Assembly: GCA_019009955.1 (NCBI GenBank)
Contig: CM032230.1
Span: forward strand, 24,050,001 to 24,114,000
Source of the DNA: Riptortus pedestris
Taxonomy: Eukaryota; Arthropoda; Insecta; Hemiptera; Alydidae
Direction: 5' to 3'
DNA length: 64,000 bases
In this document: piece after piece, positions 23,498 to 36,600 of the stretch
How positions within the stretch are numbered: the stretch's first letter is position 1
Layout: each line of letters starts with the position of its first letter
Notes under the pieces: generated by a model
Databases searched by the model: none
What the model saw: the letters and a program-made list of their open reading frames with translations, nothing else
Told to the model about the DNA's origin: nothing
Position numbers and translations under genes: made by a program

Positions 23498-23900
23498 AGC
23501 TGATTTCCCTTATAGGAAATCCGCCAAAAACAAGATTTCCATGTTGAGCATATGAGTATTCATGAAACAAACAACAAAACTATTTACGATCAATGTGAAG
23601 TAATTGTCTTCAAATGTTCATGGATCCTACTTCGAACATGTCAAACATAAGATATGATTAAAAGTAAATGACCATCTAACTACTATACTCTACAGTCCTC
23701 CCGGGACCTGGGCCTTAGCCACCATCTCATACCATTCCTTGCGCTGCGTTGGACCGATGACAGTTGAGCATATTTCCCTTAGAGGAAATCAGCTATCATG
23801 ATGGGATTTTCGAAAAATTTCTTCATAACCATCGATCTTACCCAGGAGATGACAAAAGGGAGGTCCGTTAATAATTTTTAACGGACCTCACTTTCGCCTG
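23498..23900. mobile_element. HINE-like end fragments
   Basis: A minus-strand palindrome end lies at 23498-23530 (AATAGCTGATTTCCCTTATAGG). A plus-strand one lies at 23768-23880 (CATATTTCCCTTAGAGGAAATCAGC, ATGGGATTTTCGAAAAATTTC, CCATCGATCTTACCCAGGAG). At 23861-23893 the stretch AGGTCCGTTA ATAATTTT TAACGGACCT forms a perfect 10 bp stem, apparently two family members joined head to head after microsatellite loss. Confidence 0.6.
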
Positions 23901-24099
23901 TAACACAAAATAAAAATAAGAAGAGCATATAAGCAACTTCACTATTTAGCACTTCTGGTTTTTTTTTTTTATCTTCTTCCACGCTATTGTTCACTGCAAC
24001 CATCCAATACTTAAACTTAATTTTTCCCAATTCCCCAGGATCACTTTTCTCCCTGAATTATCAAGAGATTCTTGTTCATTTGGTCTTTTCACAACTTGG

Positions 24100-24990
24100 C
24101 TGAGTCTAGCCAGAGGGATCATTAAAGGGGTAAAATTCAAAATCTCGTATATCTGCTCACCGGATCGAAAGATAGTATATTATCAAATTTATTAAAAATG
24201 GAATCTCCTAGAATAGTTGTTTTTCACATTTTAACTAATATTATCCAAGTTATTGATATTTGTTTTTGTCGTGTAGGTACTCATGTAGATTTCAGTTTAA
24301 GCAACTGTAACACTATCACATGTCCAACTTAAATTTTTTAATTACTCTTTTCTGTCTTTCGACGTATTTTTTAATTTTCAGCCTTCAGTATACTCCCTAC
24401 TTTTAGTCACACATTTACAATAAGCCAATATATCATGAAATGTCTTATCTAAGTATAAATACAAAACAATGTTATTCATCGGACCTTTGTTACGTGATAC
24501 ATCCAAATGCGTTATCTCTTATACCCTGATGACGTCATCAATTAAGATTTCTCGGTCTTGACTCAAAAATGTTTATTTCATCTATACCATACTTCATATT
24601 TAACTTTTTCATTCCTCAATAGTGATGAAATTAGTTAATGGCTGAAAGGGACCAACAAACTGGGATGGTTTAGAGTAGAGGGACTTCGAAAATTCGAAAT
24701 ACCTCCGTTATTATGAGTAGGATCTTGTAAGAACCAATTTTGTTAAATTATTGATGCCCTACAATTTTTGTTCTATACATTTTCTCGTAACTCAAGTATT
24801 ACGTGTGTTATTCGTGCTTTCTACCTTCAGAGACCCCCGCCCCCTTTCTCCCACTGCCTTCCATTCGTTGGCTGTTTTACATAGAAATAGGGAGTATGAG
24901 GTGAAATGAGATCACAAGTGTGTTATACCAGCACATAGGAAATCTGCTTAGTTTACGGACTTTGTTTTAGTATTCAGTCAACCCTCACTC
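24100..24990 (+). mobile_element. HINE-related variant element
   Basis: Repeated interior blocks are visible (CAGTATACTCCCTACTTTTAG, then TAGTTAATGGCTGAAAGGGA and AAAATTCGAAATACCTCCGTT). The end is AGGAAATCTGCTTAGTTTACGGACTTTGT at about 24937-24967, with the hairpin lost. TGATGACGTCATCA at 24537-24550 is a perfect palindrome. Boundaries are approximate. Confidence 0.5.
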
Positions 24991-24999
24991 CTAACCCTG

Positions 25000-25550
25000 T
25001 GATTTTGATTCTGAGTAACTGACTCAATTAACATTTCACATCCAGCGGAAATCTGCTGCACTAGTTGTTTTTCACATTTTTAACTAATATTCTTGAAGCT
25101 ATTGATAATTGTTTTTATCTAGCCCACATGAGTAGGTACACATTTAAGGTTTTCAGTTATATATAAGCAACTGTAACACTAAGGATCTCATGTCCAACTT
25201 GAATTTCAAGTCGGGTTAAATTAGACTTTTTATTACAGGATAAATAGAGATTTGAATAAGATGACATTAGTAGAAATTGCCAATTTTATTCACCACCTGC
25301 GTGATGGAGATTTTTTCCCCTATCAATCTCTTAATTTCTTATCCTCCACGTTAAAACCCAATTTGGTACTCACATACTAATATACATATTTATATTTATT
25401 ATTAAGGTTATTACTATATGAGCTTTCTAAACATTTTATTTGAATCATAACAAATGAAATATGGAATACTATGTATGTTGTATTCTGTCGCATATTAGCT
25501 GAAATGTATTTGGTTTAAACACAAACCTGTCTTTACTAAGAGCAAAAAAG
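25000..25550. other. No gene recognised
   Basis: AT-rich intergenic DNA. About 25060-25180 repeats wording from about 24220-24300 (TAGTTGTTTTTCACATTTT, AACTAATATT, GTGTAGGTAC-like), another trace of duplicated HINE-variant interior. Confidence 0.4.
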
Positions 25551-25619
25551 TACTAATTTGTGGCAACAGCGGTGGAATCAAACATATTAAGGGATTACAT
25601 CTAAAATTATATATCCCTG

Positions 25620-25905
25620 TTTTAAAACCAATATCTCACTATCCTAACGTACATTTTATCTAACAAAAATACTAACTGGACACGGAAATACAAACTCTCA
25701 CTTATACAGATTCGAACTTACTGACTCAAATACTTGTAAATGCGACAATTACACTGAACAGACATTCACCCATCTGATTAATGAATGTAGATTTACTCAA
25801 GACATCCAAAGACAGTTAAAGACTCGTTTCCCCGCATGGACTATCAGTCCCGATACATTATTTTTAAAACGCCTAAATTTATTAATAAACTATAATAATT
25901 TAGTA
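25620..25905 (+). pseudogene. LINE 3' coding remnant
   Basis: A short frame encodes LTGHGNTNSHLYRF, then TCKCDNYTEQTFTHLINECRF with Cys, Cys, His and Cys spaced as in the C-terminal region of RNase H-bearing non-LTR retrotransposons. A frameshift and stop lie just upstream. It ends in a (TA)n run at 25903-25926. It is a different element from the minus-strand LINE at 10-13 kb and carries no intact enzyme. Confidence 0.7.
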
Positions 25906-26193
25906 TATATATATATATATATTATATACAAATTGTTAAAAGTTTTGACAAAATGCACATTTAATGCAAATATGCATGGGATGTTCAGAAAATAATATCC
26001 CTCCACATAGGGTTACTAAGTAGAGGAAATCCGTAAAAAAAAAACACAAACCTTCTTGAATTTGGACAGGTTAAGATTCTCAGATGAAAATTGTGTTTTT
26101 TAAAAATTATGTGCCACTCGTTTAGTTCGCTGTACATTAATAAAATTATTTTTATGCTTACCATACAAGTTGTTGAATGAAAAATAAATTAGT

Positions 26194-26200
26194 TATATAA
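26194..26200 (+). promoter_or_regulatory. Candidate TATA box of the ABCB gene
   Basis: TATATAA sits about 350 bp before the start codon at 26553. In DNA this AT-rich such motifs are common, so this is only the best-placed candidate. Further upstream non-coding exons are possible. Confidence 0.2.
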
Positions 26201-26552
26201 AATATAGAAAGTGTAGCTTTCTAGCGTGTAGGTTAGTAAATTTTTAAGTAACTGAAAGAGGCCAAATTCTGCCTAGAATGTTTGCAATTAAAGCGAAACT
26301 GAACGCAGGCTTCCTCGACAAAAGTATAAAAATACATGAATAATTGCTAGGCTTATACATTTTTAAAAATGCCCCCTTTACCTTGAAGCTATTATAAAAG
26401 TTACACAAGCTTCCTTTTTTTCTTTTGGGGCAATTCGTAGACATATTAACTTTAATGGAGAAGAATATAATTTGAATTATGCACGAGGGCAATTCTGAAT
26501 AGGGGTCATATTGACCAGCGAAGCACACTCGGTGTTTAGCTCTTGGATCCTC

Positions 26553-26653
26553 ATGACGTCCAGCAAGACTGGCTCTATCCGAAATGGCAAGAACGGACAC
26601 ACCATCAGTCGAGGTGGACAAGTATCGCCTGAAAACGTGAAGGCACCTGAAAA
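26553..26653 (+). CDS. ABCB first coding exon (start codon)
   Basis: It encodes 33 residues plus two bases: [15 protein letters not shown] at the start and ENVKAPEK at the junction. It is hydrophilic and basic, as expected for the cytosolic N terminus. The donor is AA|GTAAGC. The two leftover bases join the first base of 35530 to give Lys34, and the frame then continues NVKEKDPAK. An in-frame TGA lies 19 codons before this ATG with no other ATG between, which fixes the start. The Kozak context is weak (C at -3). Local GC is higher than in the flanks. The 154-codon minus-strand frame here is its shadow. Confidence 0.75.
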
Positions 26654-26924
26654 GTAAGCCATTCCTTTTAACAAATTTAAGCAAAATATTTGATTTGCTC
26701 AATGGCACGATATATTAGCAGTATTGTATCTAATAGTTTGTGTATTTATTCTTCTTTGAGTTTTTTTTTTTTGAGCACATTCACACTGTCCCATTCATGA
26801 ATTTTAGCAGATTTACCTTGAGGGAAATCAGCTATTGTGGTCGTAGCGATTTTTGAAAAATTTCCTCAAGTATCCATCGATCCAATCCAGATGACGAAAA
26901 TGATGTCCGTTCAAAACTACTCAA

Positions 26925-27005
<81 letters not shown>

Positions 27006-29499
27006 ATATAAAATATAATTGTGTGTATGTTTTCGACTATGTTATATTTATATATGGTATTATTATTGTTTCTTGGAGTTTTGGTCAATGTTGGTGAAAC
27101 AATTTTACTCTATGCCAATATTTCGAGAATATTTATTTTCTCTTCTTCAAGGCATGACTAGAAATAAGCAGTTATATTATGAAGCACTTCATTTGAAGCA
27201 TAAATACCAAATATTGTTCTCATTGAACATTTACTTTTTGAGATAAATGGAAATAGGTGACAAGCGTGGGAAATCTGCTTAAGTAACGCAGACTTTTATA
27301 ACCTGAGTGATATTGTCGATGGGAAAGAGAACTGACTTCAATACTAGGAATGCCTCCTTCACCTAATCTTCTTTAGCTGTGATGTGACCGAGATTCAGTT
27401 CAACATTCAATGCAGTTATTTGTCTGTATGGCGGATATTCGACATAAGATGGGCATCACATCATATCGTCAATTCAATGTTTCTTCGGTATTCAAGTTTA
27501 GATTAAGACATAAAGTGCAATATTAGATTCATGTGAAAATCAGAATACTTCAGGGTGTTAAGGCTGAAAAATACAAATAACTGTAAACATTTCAACATTA
27601 ACAAAATTGAACTGGGAAAAAAATCTTTAAAAGAAGTTATTTACATGGTCAGCATTAGCACATATCTCGTTTAATATTGAAGAAATAACATTTTCAATAA
27701 GATAGTGCTCCCCTAAACATAATTTCATTTATATTCAAAAACATAGGTGAGGGGAAGAGATCGTAGCCCTCTCTGCAACCTAAGTAATACTTTAAACAAT
27801 CATATCGAGTTTAAACGCATATTGTCTTTTGTCATATTGACATTACCACATAACGTTTAATTGTTATGATAGTAAACATTTGTTTCAATAACGTCAAGAT
27901 ATCGGAAATAAAAGTAATTTACATGGCAAGCGATTAGCGATATGACCCATAACCGAGAGGTTCATAATTTTTTTATTCTTTCTTTTAAGCCACTACTCCT
28001 TATCTCATTTCCTATACCATTGAGGAAGTTTATCTTTAGTTTTATATGAATCGTAACTAGATCTAGATAACGCTGTAATAAAAATTACAATAGTCATTGC
28101 ATGAACTGTCAAATTCGTATATAATTGTGTAATGTGGAAAAAAAAAAAAAAGGTTTATTAACGCCCGATTTATGCTACGAGTACTACAGCTAATCGGGAA
28201 GTGTTATCAACAGATTACCACTCTTTGTAGGAAGGACTAAAGGGTTTATTAACAGAGTTCATAACTAAATAAACTCCTACTGTGAAATCTACCGGTAGGG
28301 GCAGCTGTTACTGGCTGGTCTTGGAGGTCTGCTTTCTATGCGAGGGTAGCATTTTCAAGTCTGCCGAATGTTGCATATATATTAGTTGCGGAATAACTAA
28401 ATTCTCTGTGAATCCCAAAGTTCGATTTACGTACAGGGCTTGAAAATGTTTTTCTCAAGCCAGAAACGATTGGAAGATGTACTAGACGATCAGCCAGTAT
28501 TAAAGTCAGATTTGATTGTCATCGCATATATTGGCGAGACCAACCCCTAAAATCCTATTGCCAGCGACTCTAGATTTATCAAGTGAATAAAGACCAAAAC
28601 CTTGACTCAAAGTAATAACATGAGCCCCATTCGTAGATGCGTAAAAAAATCTACTTAAAACCTTCCCGCCATCTTATCTTGAAAAATAAAGTCTATAGTT
28701 TCTGTAAGTACATTTAATCTTAATAGACCAGCCAATTCTGCGATCGATGTGAAACACGTTTCGGGTCTTAAAGAGCCCACCACACAGGGGATGTACAAAC
28801 TAAGCAGATTTCCCACTTCTAGGAATAACTCACTAGCAATGTCATGTAACCATATATTCTCTATTTCCAAATCCAAATTCGATGAGTAGAAGGGGAGGTT
28901 ATTATAGGCTGAAAGCAAATAAGTACAATTAGCTCGTAGTCACTAAAAGTACAAGAGCAATTAGTATTTGAGTCATTAGAAAATGTATACAACAAGAGTT
29001 GAAGAGCATCAATAGTTTAACAAGATTGGTTCTATAACATTTTAAGACCCTACTAATAAACCCCCCCCCCTTCTAGGATCCCCTAGAGCCATTAACTAAT
29101 ACGATCATTGAATGAATAAGAAAAATATCGAGCATTTTACAGATGAAATATCCATTTTTGAGTCTAGAACTTAAAATCTACATTTATGATGGCAACACAC
29201 TATTTACTTGCATCCCACAAAATAAAGTCCCGTTGAAAGCAAAACTAGGTATTTATGCTTGAACTCACATTTTTCATTATATGTTAGGGTATTGTTAACG
29301 TGTGATGATTAAAAGTGAACGTTTACGGAAGGTTAAAAATTGAAAATGCACATATCTCAGTTAATATCGAAGAAATTACATTTTCTTTAAGATTGGTATT
29401 ATACAAGTTTTCGATCCAACTAATAATAAAAGAGATATTTTAAATTTTCAAAAGTCGACTTTGATATCGATCAAACAAAAATTCCGACAACGATAAATT

Positions 29500-29568
<69 letters not shown>

Positions 29569-31359
29569 TATATATTGTTGTACAGACTTCATTTTCGTCA
29601 TCTGGGTAGGATCGGTGGACGTTTATCGAAATTCGCGTCTTAAGGGAAATCTGCTAAAATAGTTCAATTTATATAGATAGGACAAACCGGCTGATAACTT
29701 CTTCCAAGTAACCCAGCTAATACTTTCTAATAGCAGAATGACTTGGCTAAAAGTAGCAGCTCGAATTGCAAACAAAAAGTAAATAGAGTTTAATCGATCG
29801 CAGGCTCGTGAAATATGTATCAGGTGACGTCAGGCAATTCATGCAGTCTCAGGAACAACACATAGCCTTTCTCTTTTCAGATGTGTTATATCTCAAGGTT
29901 GCTTTCAGAAATAAATATATATCAAAACAGCTCTTTAACTTGTCATGAAAAGCATAATCCGTTTTCATCTTGTGCACGTCTCAAGATTACTATTTATGAC
30001 CACCGCATACGTTCAGGTTATAAATTAAAAGTCCCTTACGTAGGAGTTGCGTATGCTAAGCGAATTTCCCACCCAGTGCTACGATATACTATTGTTCTCT
30101 TCTCACCATATATTTTTTATTTCTAAGTAAAAATCCGGCGAGTAGTTGTGAGGGGGGGGGGTCTACCGAAGGCAGAAAACAAGAAAATGAGATTAATACC
30201 AGATAATGTATAGAACAACAATTATAGACTATCAGTTGTTTAACAAGATTGCTTCTATAACAGTATTCGATACAACTCATAATAACGGAATTTAGAATTT
30301 ACCAATGCCTCCCCTCTTCCACAGTCTTGGCCAATTTTAGCCATTAATAACTGAACTTTAGCACAGAATGAAACAGTTAAACATCGTTTGTTATGTAAAT
30401 TAAATTAACATTTTCAAGTTAGAACGTAACATCATAATTGATGAAGTCATCACACAGCCTGTCTGCAAGTATCAGTTCATTTAAAACAATAGTTCTTATT
30501 TAAGCTTCGAATAAAATGGTTCATGATATAACAGCTTATTCTGAACATTGTATGATTAGAAGTTAAGTGAAGGCTGAAGACTAAGAAAATGCAATTATTC
30601 CGGTTAATATTCTAGATAACGAAAACATATATTAAACAACATTTACAGAACTATACATTTCCAATAAGATTGGCTCTATACAGATTTTTGGTTAACAGAC
30701 AAATATTTGTATCATGGGTAAGATCGATGGTCATTTGGGGCTGATTATCAAATTGGTCACGTACTACTCAAAAATGGACGAGTGAAATGAGGATGAGTTC
30801 TCATAACATTCCAAACATTGTTTTGCAATAATGATGCTCGCTCTTCTCACTGAAATAGTGAAAACGCTAATAGGAACAGTGAAACATGGGCCGCGACGTC
30901 CATTTCTAAAATTTGAATATTTTAATTGTAATATTCTGTAAGTTTTCTCAACATTTTCCATAGAAGGGTACGCGGTAAAAGTTCATCATTTTGGAGTGAT
31001 TATAATTTTGAGCCACCATTTTAGCACATTTGTACTCATCATGTGATTTTCGAAAAATTTCTTCAAATTTCGATTGATCCTGCCAAGATGACGAAAATGA
31101 GGTCCGTTCAAAATGAAATATATATATATATATATATAAATGTGTGTGTGTGTGTGTGTGTTTTGTCGATTCCATATTTCCCATTCTTTAGTAAATAAAT
31201 CAAAAGATTAAATGTTGAGACTAAATTCAATACCGGGGATACCGTGAAAACGTTTGCCGTGTGAATTAAGGCAATGATTTTAATATCACTTAGTCAATCT
31301 AGGCTCGTGAGTTCGATTCTCACCTGGGCAATAAGAATTTATTTAGTGACGAACTCATT

Positions 31360-31390
<31 letters not shown>

Positions 31391-32309
31391 ATCAACCCTG
31401 GCTAGAAAGGGGTGACAGCCTATAGATATCCCATCCCAATTAGCCTTAGTGGCACAAAGTGGACGTTAAAAAATAACATTTTAAATTCAAAACTGCACAT
31501 TAACATTCTGGTTGGATCAGGATTTCTATTAATTATTTTTTAAAAACTCGAATGACAGAATTAAGATAAATAACTTAAATATCTTAATGAGAGATCAGTT
31601 GACGTTTTTTAAACAGTTAAGCCTTACAAGTGCAAAGAAGCCATTTCAGAATAATTAGAAGCATCCTAACCCATAAGATATAATATCGTTATGAAACAGA
31701 ACTATTTTTACAGATCTTTACGCTAGTCCATGTATATTCATTGGTGAACAGAAGAGTTAAGGTAACCCGTGAAGGCCCAGGGGTTGCCATTAATACTTAT
31801 ATTAAGCAAATATTTAATTTAATTATTATTAATTTTCCGATCCTATCTCATTAAATTATGAAAAGTCCGTCACGCAGGGGCTGCGCAAACTAAGCAGATT
31901 TCCCATGTGAAGTTTTACAATAGAGAAATCTGCATACTGGTAACACAATACCACCGTGATTAAATACAAACGGTAATGAGAAATATTTCAGTAAATTAAA
32001 ATAAATTCCCAACTGAAACGGCTTCTGAATTGTTAGAATAATTTATATTTTAATAACTCAAATTTTAGTAGTCCAAGAACTAAAGAAGGGGCGTAGGCGG
32101 ATGAACAGAACATATTTGCATAAATCTCACAAAGTAACGAAGGTAAGGTAAGGTTAGAAACGACAGGTAAGGTTAGAAGAAGCCGATTCAGAGGGAGAAG
32201 AAGCCGAAATCAGCTATTGTGAGGTCGTACTCATGACCCGATTTTTGAAAATTTTCTTCAAATGCCCATCGATCCTACCCAGGAGATGAGGAAAATGAGG
32301 TCCGTTCAA

Positions 32310-32363
<54 letters not shown>

Positions 32364-32507
32364 TGTACTTGTATAAAGACTCTTTTTAGCAGATTTCTCT
32401 TAAGGGAAATTAGGTATTGAGGTCGTACTCATGACGCGATTTTCGAAATTTTTCTTCAAATGTCCATCGATCCTATCCAGGAGATGGCGAAAATGAGGTC
32501 CGTTCAA

Positions 32508-32569
<62 letters not shown>

Positions 32570-33266
32570 GTTACCGCTCTAGCGGCCGTAATTTTTGTCT
32601 TATTGTTACCAAACTTGATATATAATCGTTTTGTACAAAAAAAAAGATCAAGTTCGTTAATGGCTGAAATCGGACCAGGGTGAGGGGGGGGTTAGAGGTG
32701 GAGAATATCGTAAATTCTTAATATCTCTGTTATTATGCATCGGATCGAAAAATTGTACAGAACCAGTCTTATTGCAACTGTAATGTTCTATAAATGTTAG
32801 CAGATTTCCCATGAGGGAAATTAGGTATTGAGGTCGTACTAACGCCATGATTTTTAGCAGATTTCCCTTATTAAATGAGATATTTGCATTTTTTAGTTTT
32901 CGGTCTCCAGTAAATCCCCACTCCTACTCATCTCATATTAACAATATTCTATTATGTTATGAAGTACTTGATTTGAAGCTTAAATACCTAATATTGTTCT
33001 CATTAAACTTTTTAGTTTTGAGATAAATGTAAATACGTGTCGCACGTGAGAAATCAGCTTAGTTAACGCAGCCCCTGCGTGACGGACTTTTTCTATTATA
33101 CTATCTTTCGCTAAGAGAGCCACGTCAATACTCTTATTAGCAGATTTCTCATAAGGGAGGTCATCTACTGATGTGCTCATGACGAGATTTTCGAAAAACG
33201 TCTTTTAATATCCATCGACCCTACCCGGAAGATGAAGAAAATGGGGCCTGTTCAAAACTATCTATC

Positions 33267-33331
<65 letters not shown>

Positions 33332-33554
33332 GATGAAACCAATATTATTTCAAATTTAAATGTTATTCCTATTTATATTGTTATGTGCTGTATTTTCTAT
33401 GCCGAATATTAATCGAGATATTTGCATTTTAGATGATATTCCTTAAGGGAAATCATCTATTGAGGTCGTACACATGGCGCCATTTTCGAAACATTTTCTC
33501 AAATGTCCATCGGTCCTACTAAGGAGATGACGAAAATGAAGTCCATTCAAAATA

Positions 33555-33617
<63 letters not shown>

Positions 33618-36600
33618 ACACACACACACACACATATACATACTGATAGATAGAATTATGTATTTCATTATGTATCATTCTGGGTATTTAAACGTTTTAG
33701 GTGAAAAATAAAGATCAAGTTCTTTAACGGCTCAAATCGGACCGAAGGAAGGGGGTGGGTTTAGAGGGCGAATTTCAAAAATTTTAAATATCTTCATTAT
33801 TATACGACGGATTGAAAAAGTATATAGAAGAAAACTTATTGCTAATTAAATTTTCTACAAATGTTGTTATACGCAGTATTTCACTATATTGATTATTAAC
33901 CGAGATATTTGCATTTTTTCTAACTTTCGGCCATTAGTAAACCCCTACTCCTATTCATGTCATATTAACAATAAGTTGTAATATCATAAAGCTCAATATT
34001 TGATGCATAAACGCCAAATATTGTCCTCATTGAGCTTTAACGTTTTGAAACAAATATAAAAACGTGGTGTACATGGGAAATCTGCTTAATTTACGTAGCC
34101 TCTGCATGATGGACTTTTTTTTTTAGTATTCAGCCAGGGTCAACCGCAACTCCTACCCTTGTGATTTTCATTCCGAGTAACTGACTCAATTAACATTTCA
34201 CATCCAGCTGATATTTTGCCTATGGTGGCATAGACTTCTATTAGGCGAGAAAAAGTCCGTCACGCAGGGGCTGTGTAAACTAAGCAGATTTCCCACGTGA
34301 TGTTTTACAATAGAGAAATTTCACGAGAGCCGAGCAGTTAAGGAAACGGCCGAACTAGCTTTTGGTGGGAAAGTCACTCGTCCGTTAGTCGCCCAGATTT
34401 AATAAAAATGCAAATATCTCGGTTAATATTCAAGATAGAGAATAAATGTATATAACAATATTTATAGTAAATTTAATTTGCAATAAGATTGACTCTGTAC
34501 AATTTTTCGATCAGACCAGTGCCGGCTCGTGTATAGGCACTGTGGAACTGCAGCGCCCCCAATTTCCACTTGATATTATCTATAACATTTAATATAATGA
34601 GCCTTTTTTCTTTAATTCTTTCTTCATACTTGTATAATATATAATCCTTAAGCTTAATGCAGTAACCGTCCTCCAGTTTATGAAAAAAGATACAAAAATC
34701 TTTGTATGGAACTGTACGCTTCAGAGTTCCAGAGGCGAGGTATTAGGCTGTTGTGCGCATGCGAACACAGGAAGCTCCACGCGAGGCTGCAAGGGATAGA
34801 GAGCACTGTCATTCCCGCCGTGCCGACCGAATAGATTAAGCTTGAACTGTAACAATTTAGGTTAAAGTAAGTAAAAAATGTTTGATTTTGTTCTTTTAGG
34901 ATTTTATCAAGTTTCTGAATAAATTTTCTTTTTATGCATGTTTGTTTCCTTTTACACAATTTTAAAACAAAGGCTAAAATTTTTCTGGAGCAGCACCCCC
35001 ATTAATTTTAGCTACGAGCCGCCACTGCATCAGAGTATAGTAACGGAGATATTTCGAATTTTCGAAAATCCTCCCCTCTAACCCCCCCCCCTTCCCACTG
35101 GTCCGATTTCAGCCATTAACGAACTTGATCTTTCTTTTTACATAAATCGACTAAATATCGAGTTTGGTATCGAGCAAACAAAAATTGCGACCGCTTGAGC
35201 GGTAACAGACAAATATATATATCCAGGTAGGATCGATGGACATTTGAAGAAAAATTCCGTCATGAGTACAACCTCAATAGCTGATTTCCCTTAAGGGAAA
35301 TCTGCTAATAGAGAACAGAGGTTGAGTTGAGATCATCAGTTCATCATATATCAGTTCATGGGAAATCTGCTTACTTTATGAAGCCACTGTGTGATTAGCT
35401 TTTCTTTTGACCGTTTATTTGCTGGCATCTTGCCTGGACAAAAAATTATTGAAAAGTATAAACATTTTCTTATCTTATATTAATATTTAAGATAAATAAT
35501 ATTTTAGTAAATCCAGTTTTTGTTTTCAGAAATGTTAAAGAAAAGGATCCTGCTAAAACCTCTGGATTACTTGGCCTTGTAAGTATGTTTTAATTTACAT
35601 AATGAGGGTTTGTAAAAAGTAACTGCTTGTTCTTAGCATTGCACCATGACTATTCTATTTAGCTTATTTTTACAATCTATATTTTTGTATGTTGCAGTTT
35701 CGGTATGGAAATTGGTCTGACATCCTCCTCATGTTTGTGGGACTCTTGTTTTCTGTCATAACAGGTGCAAGTTTTCCAATTCTTGGCCTTGTTTTTGGCA
35801 AAATGACTAATACCTTTATGGACGCAACTAAAAGGGTAATTTATCTCATGATGTGCTAACATAATTGATTACTTAGTTAATTTAGGTAGCAAATTAATTT
35901 GAAATATGAAGTCTTACATAGTGGGAATATTAAATTAATTATTAAAGTGCTGGAGGAGGGGTACTCCTAGAAAAAGCAAATTTATTTTATCAATGCATGA
36001 ATTTGGAGAGCATTCCATTTACAAAAATATTTATTATATGCTCAGCATATTATGTTAACATACTAATATTTGCTTTATGTGTCTTGTTCTGTAAGTTATT
36101 AAATATTTTCTATCCATACAATAATTTTTGTTCTATTTTAGGGATTTCGAAATGAATCTACTAGCCTGCTAGATGAAGGCTCATATTTAAGCACAAATCA
36201 AACCAGCAATTGGAGTATAAGGTGCTGTATGTCTACTGATTGTTCTTGAATTATTTTTGAAATTTTGATATCAACTTTTTTATTACAAAATATTTGTGTT
36301 TGTTAAACATTGGCAAAATCTTCCATACAAGTCTAAAAATATTTTACCATAATGAATTGACAAACTCTAATTAATTTTTTGTTGACTAGAGAAACATTGA
36401 CTTTAACGAATGTATGGGATCTGAGTTAATGCCCTGAATCTGACTTTCTTTGTATTTCAATGTAGTTCTGCTAGAAACTACTGCTTTTAATTTAAACATA
36501 TTTTCTAATAATTCATCTGTTTGTCAATCAAAATTACTTTTAAGTAGTTATCAAGAGGAAATAAATGGTTCATTCACTTAAATAGTTATCAAAGCTCAGG

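Larger units (their letters stand above)
26654..35529 (+). other. ABCB intron 1 (8.9 kb), packed with repeats
   Basis: It is bounded by GTAAGC and TTTTGTTTTCAG. It holds at least eight HINE-like elements or fragments, two SINE copies and one hAT-type MITE, listed separately. I see no gene of its own. The last HINE ends 221 bp before the exon 2 acceptor. Confidence 0.7.

Noticed and set aside
26244..26708. 154-codon minus-strand frame
   Set aside because: Antisense shadow of ABCB exon 1 and its flanks; no domain seen.
31860..35308. Regularly spaced similar blocks that might suggest a CRISPR-like array
   Set aside because: Spacing is irregular, blocks are hundreds of bases long and are transposon copies in both orientations; the genome is eukaryotic.
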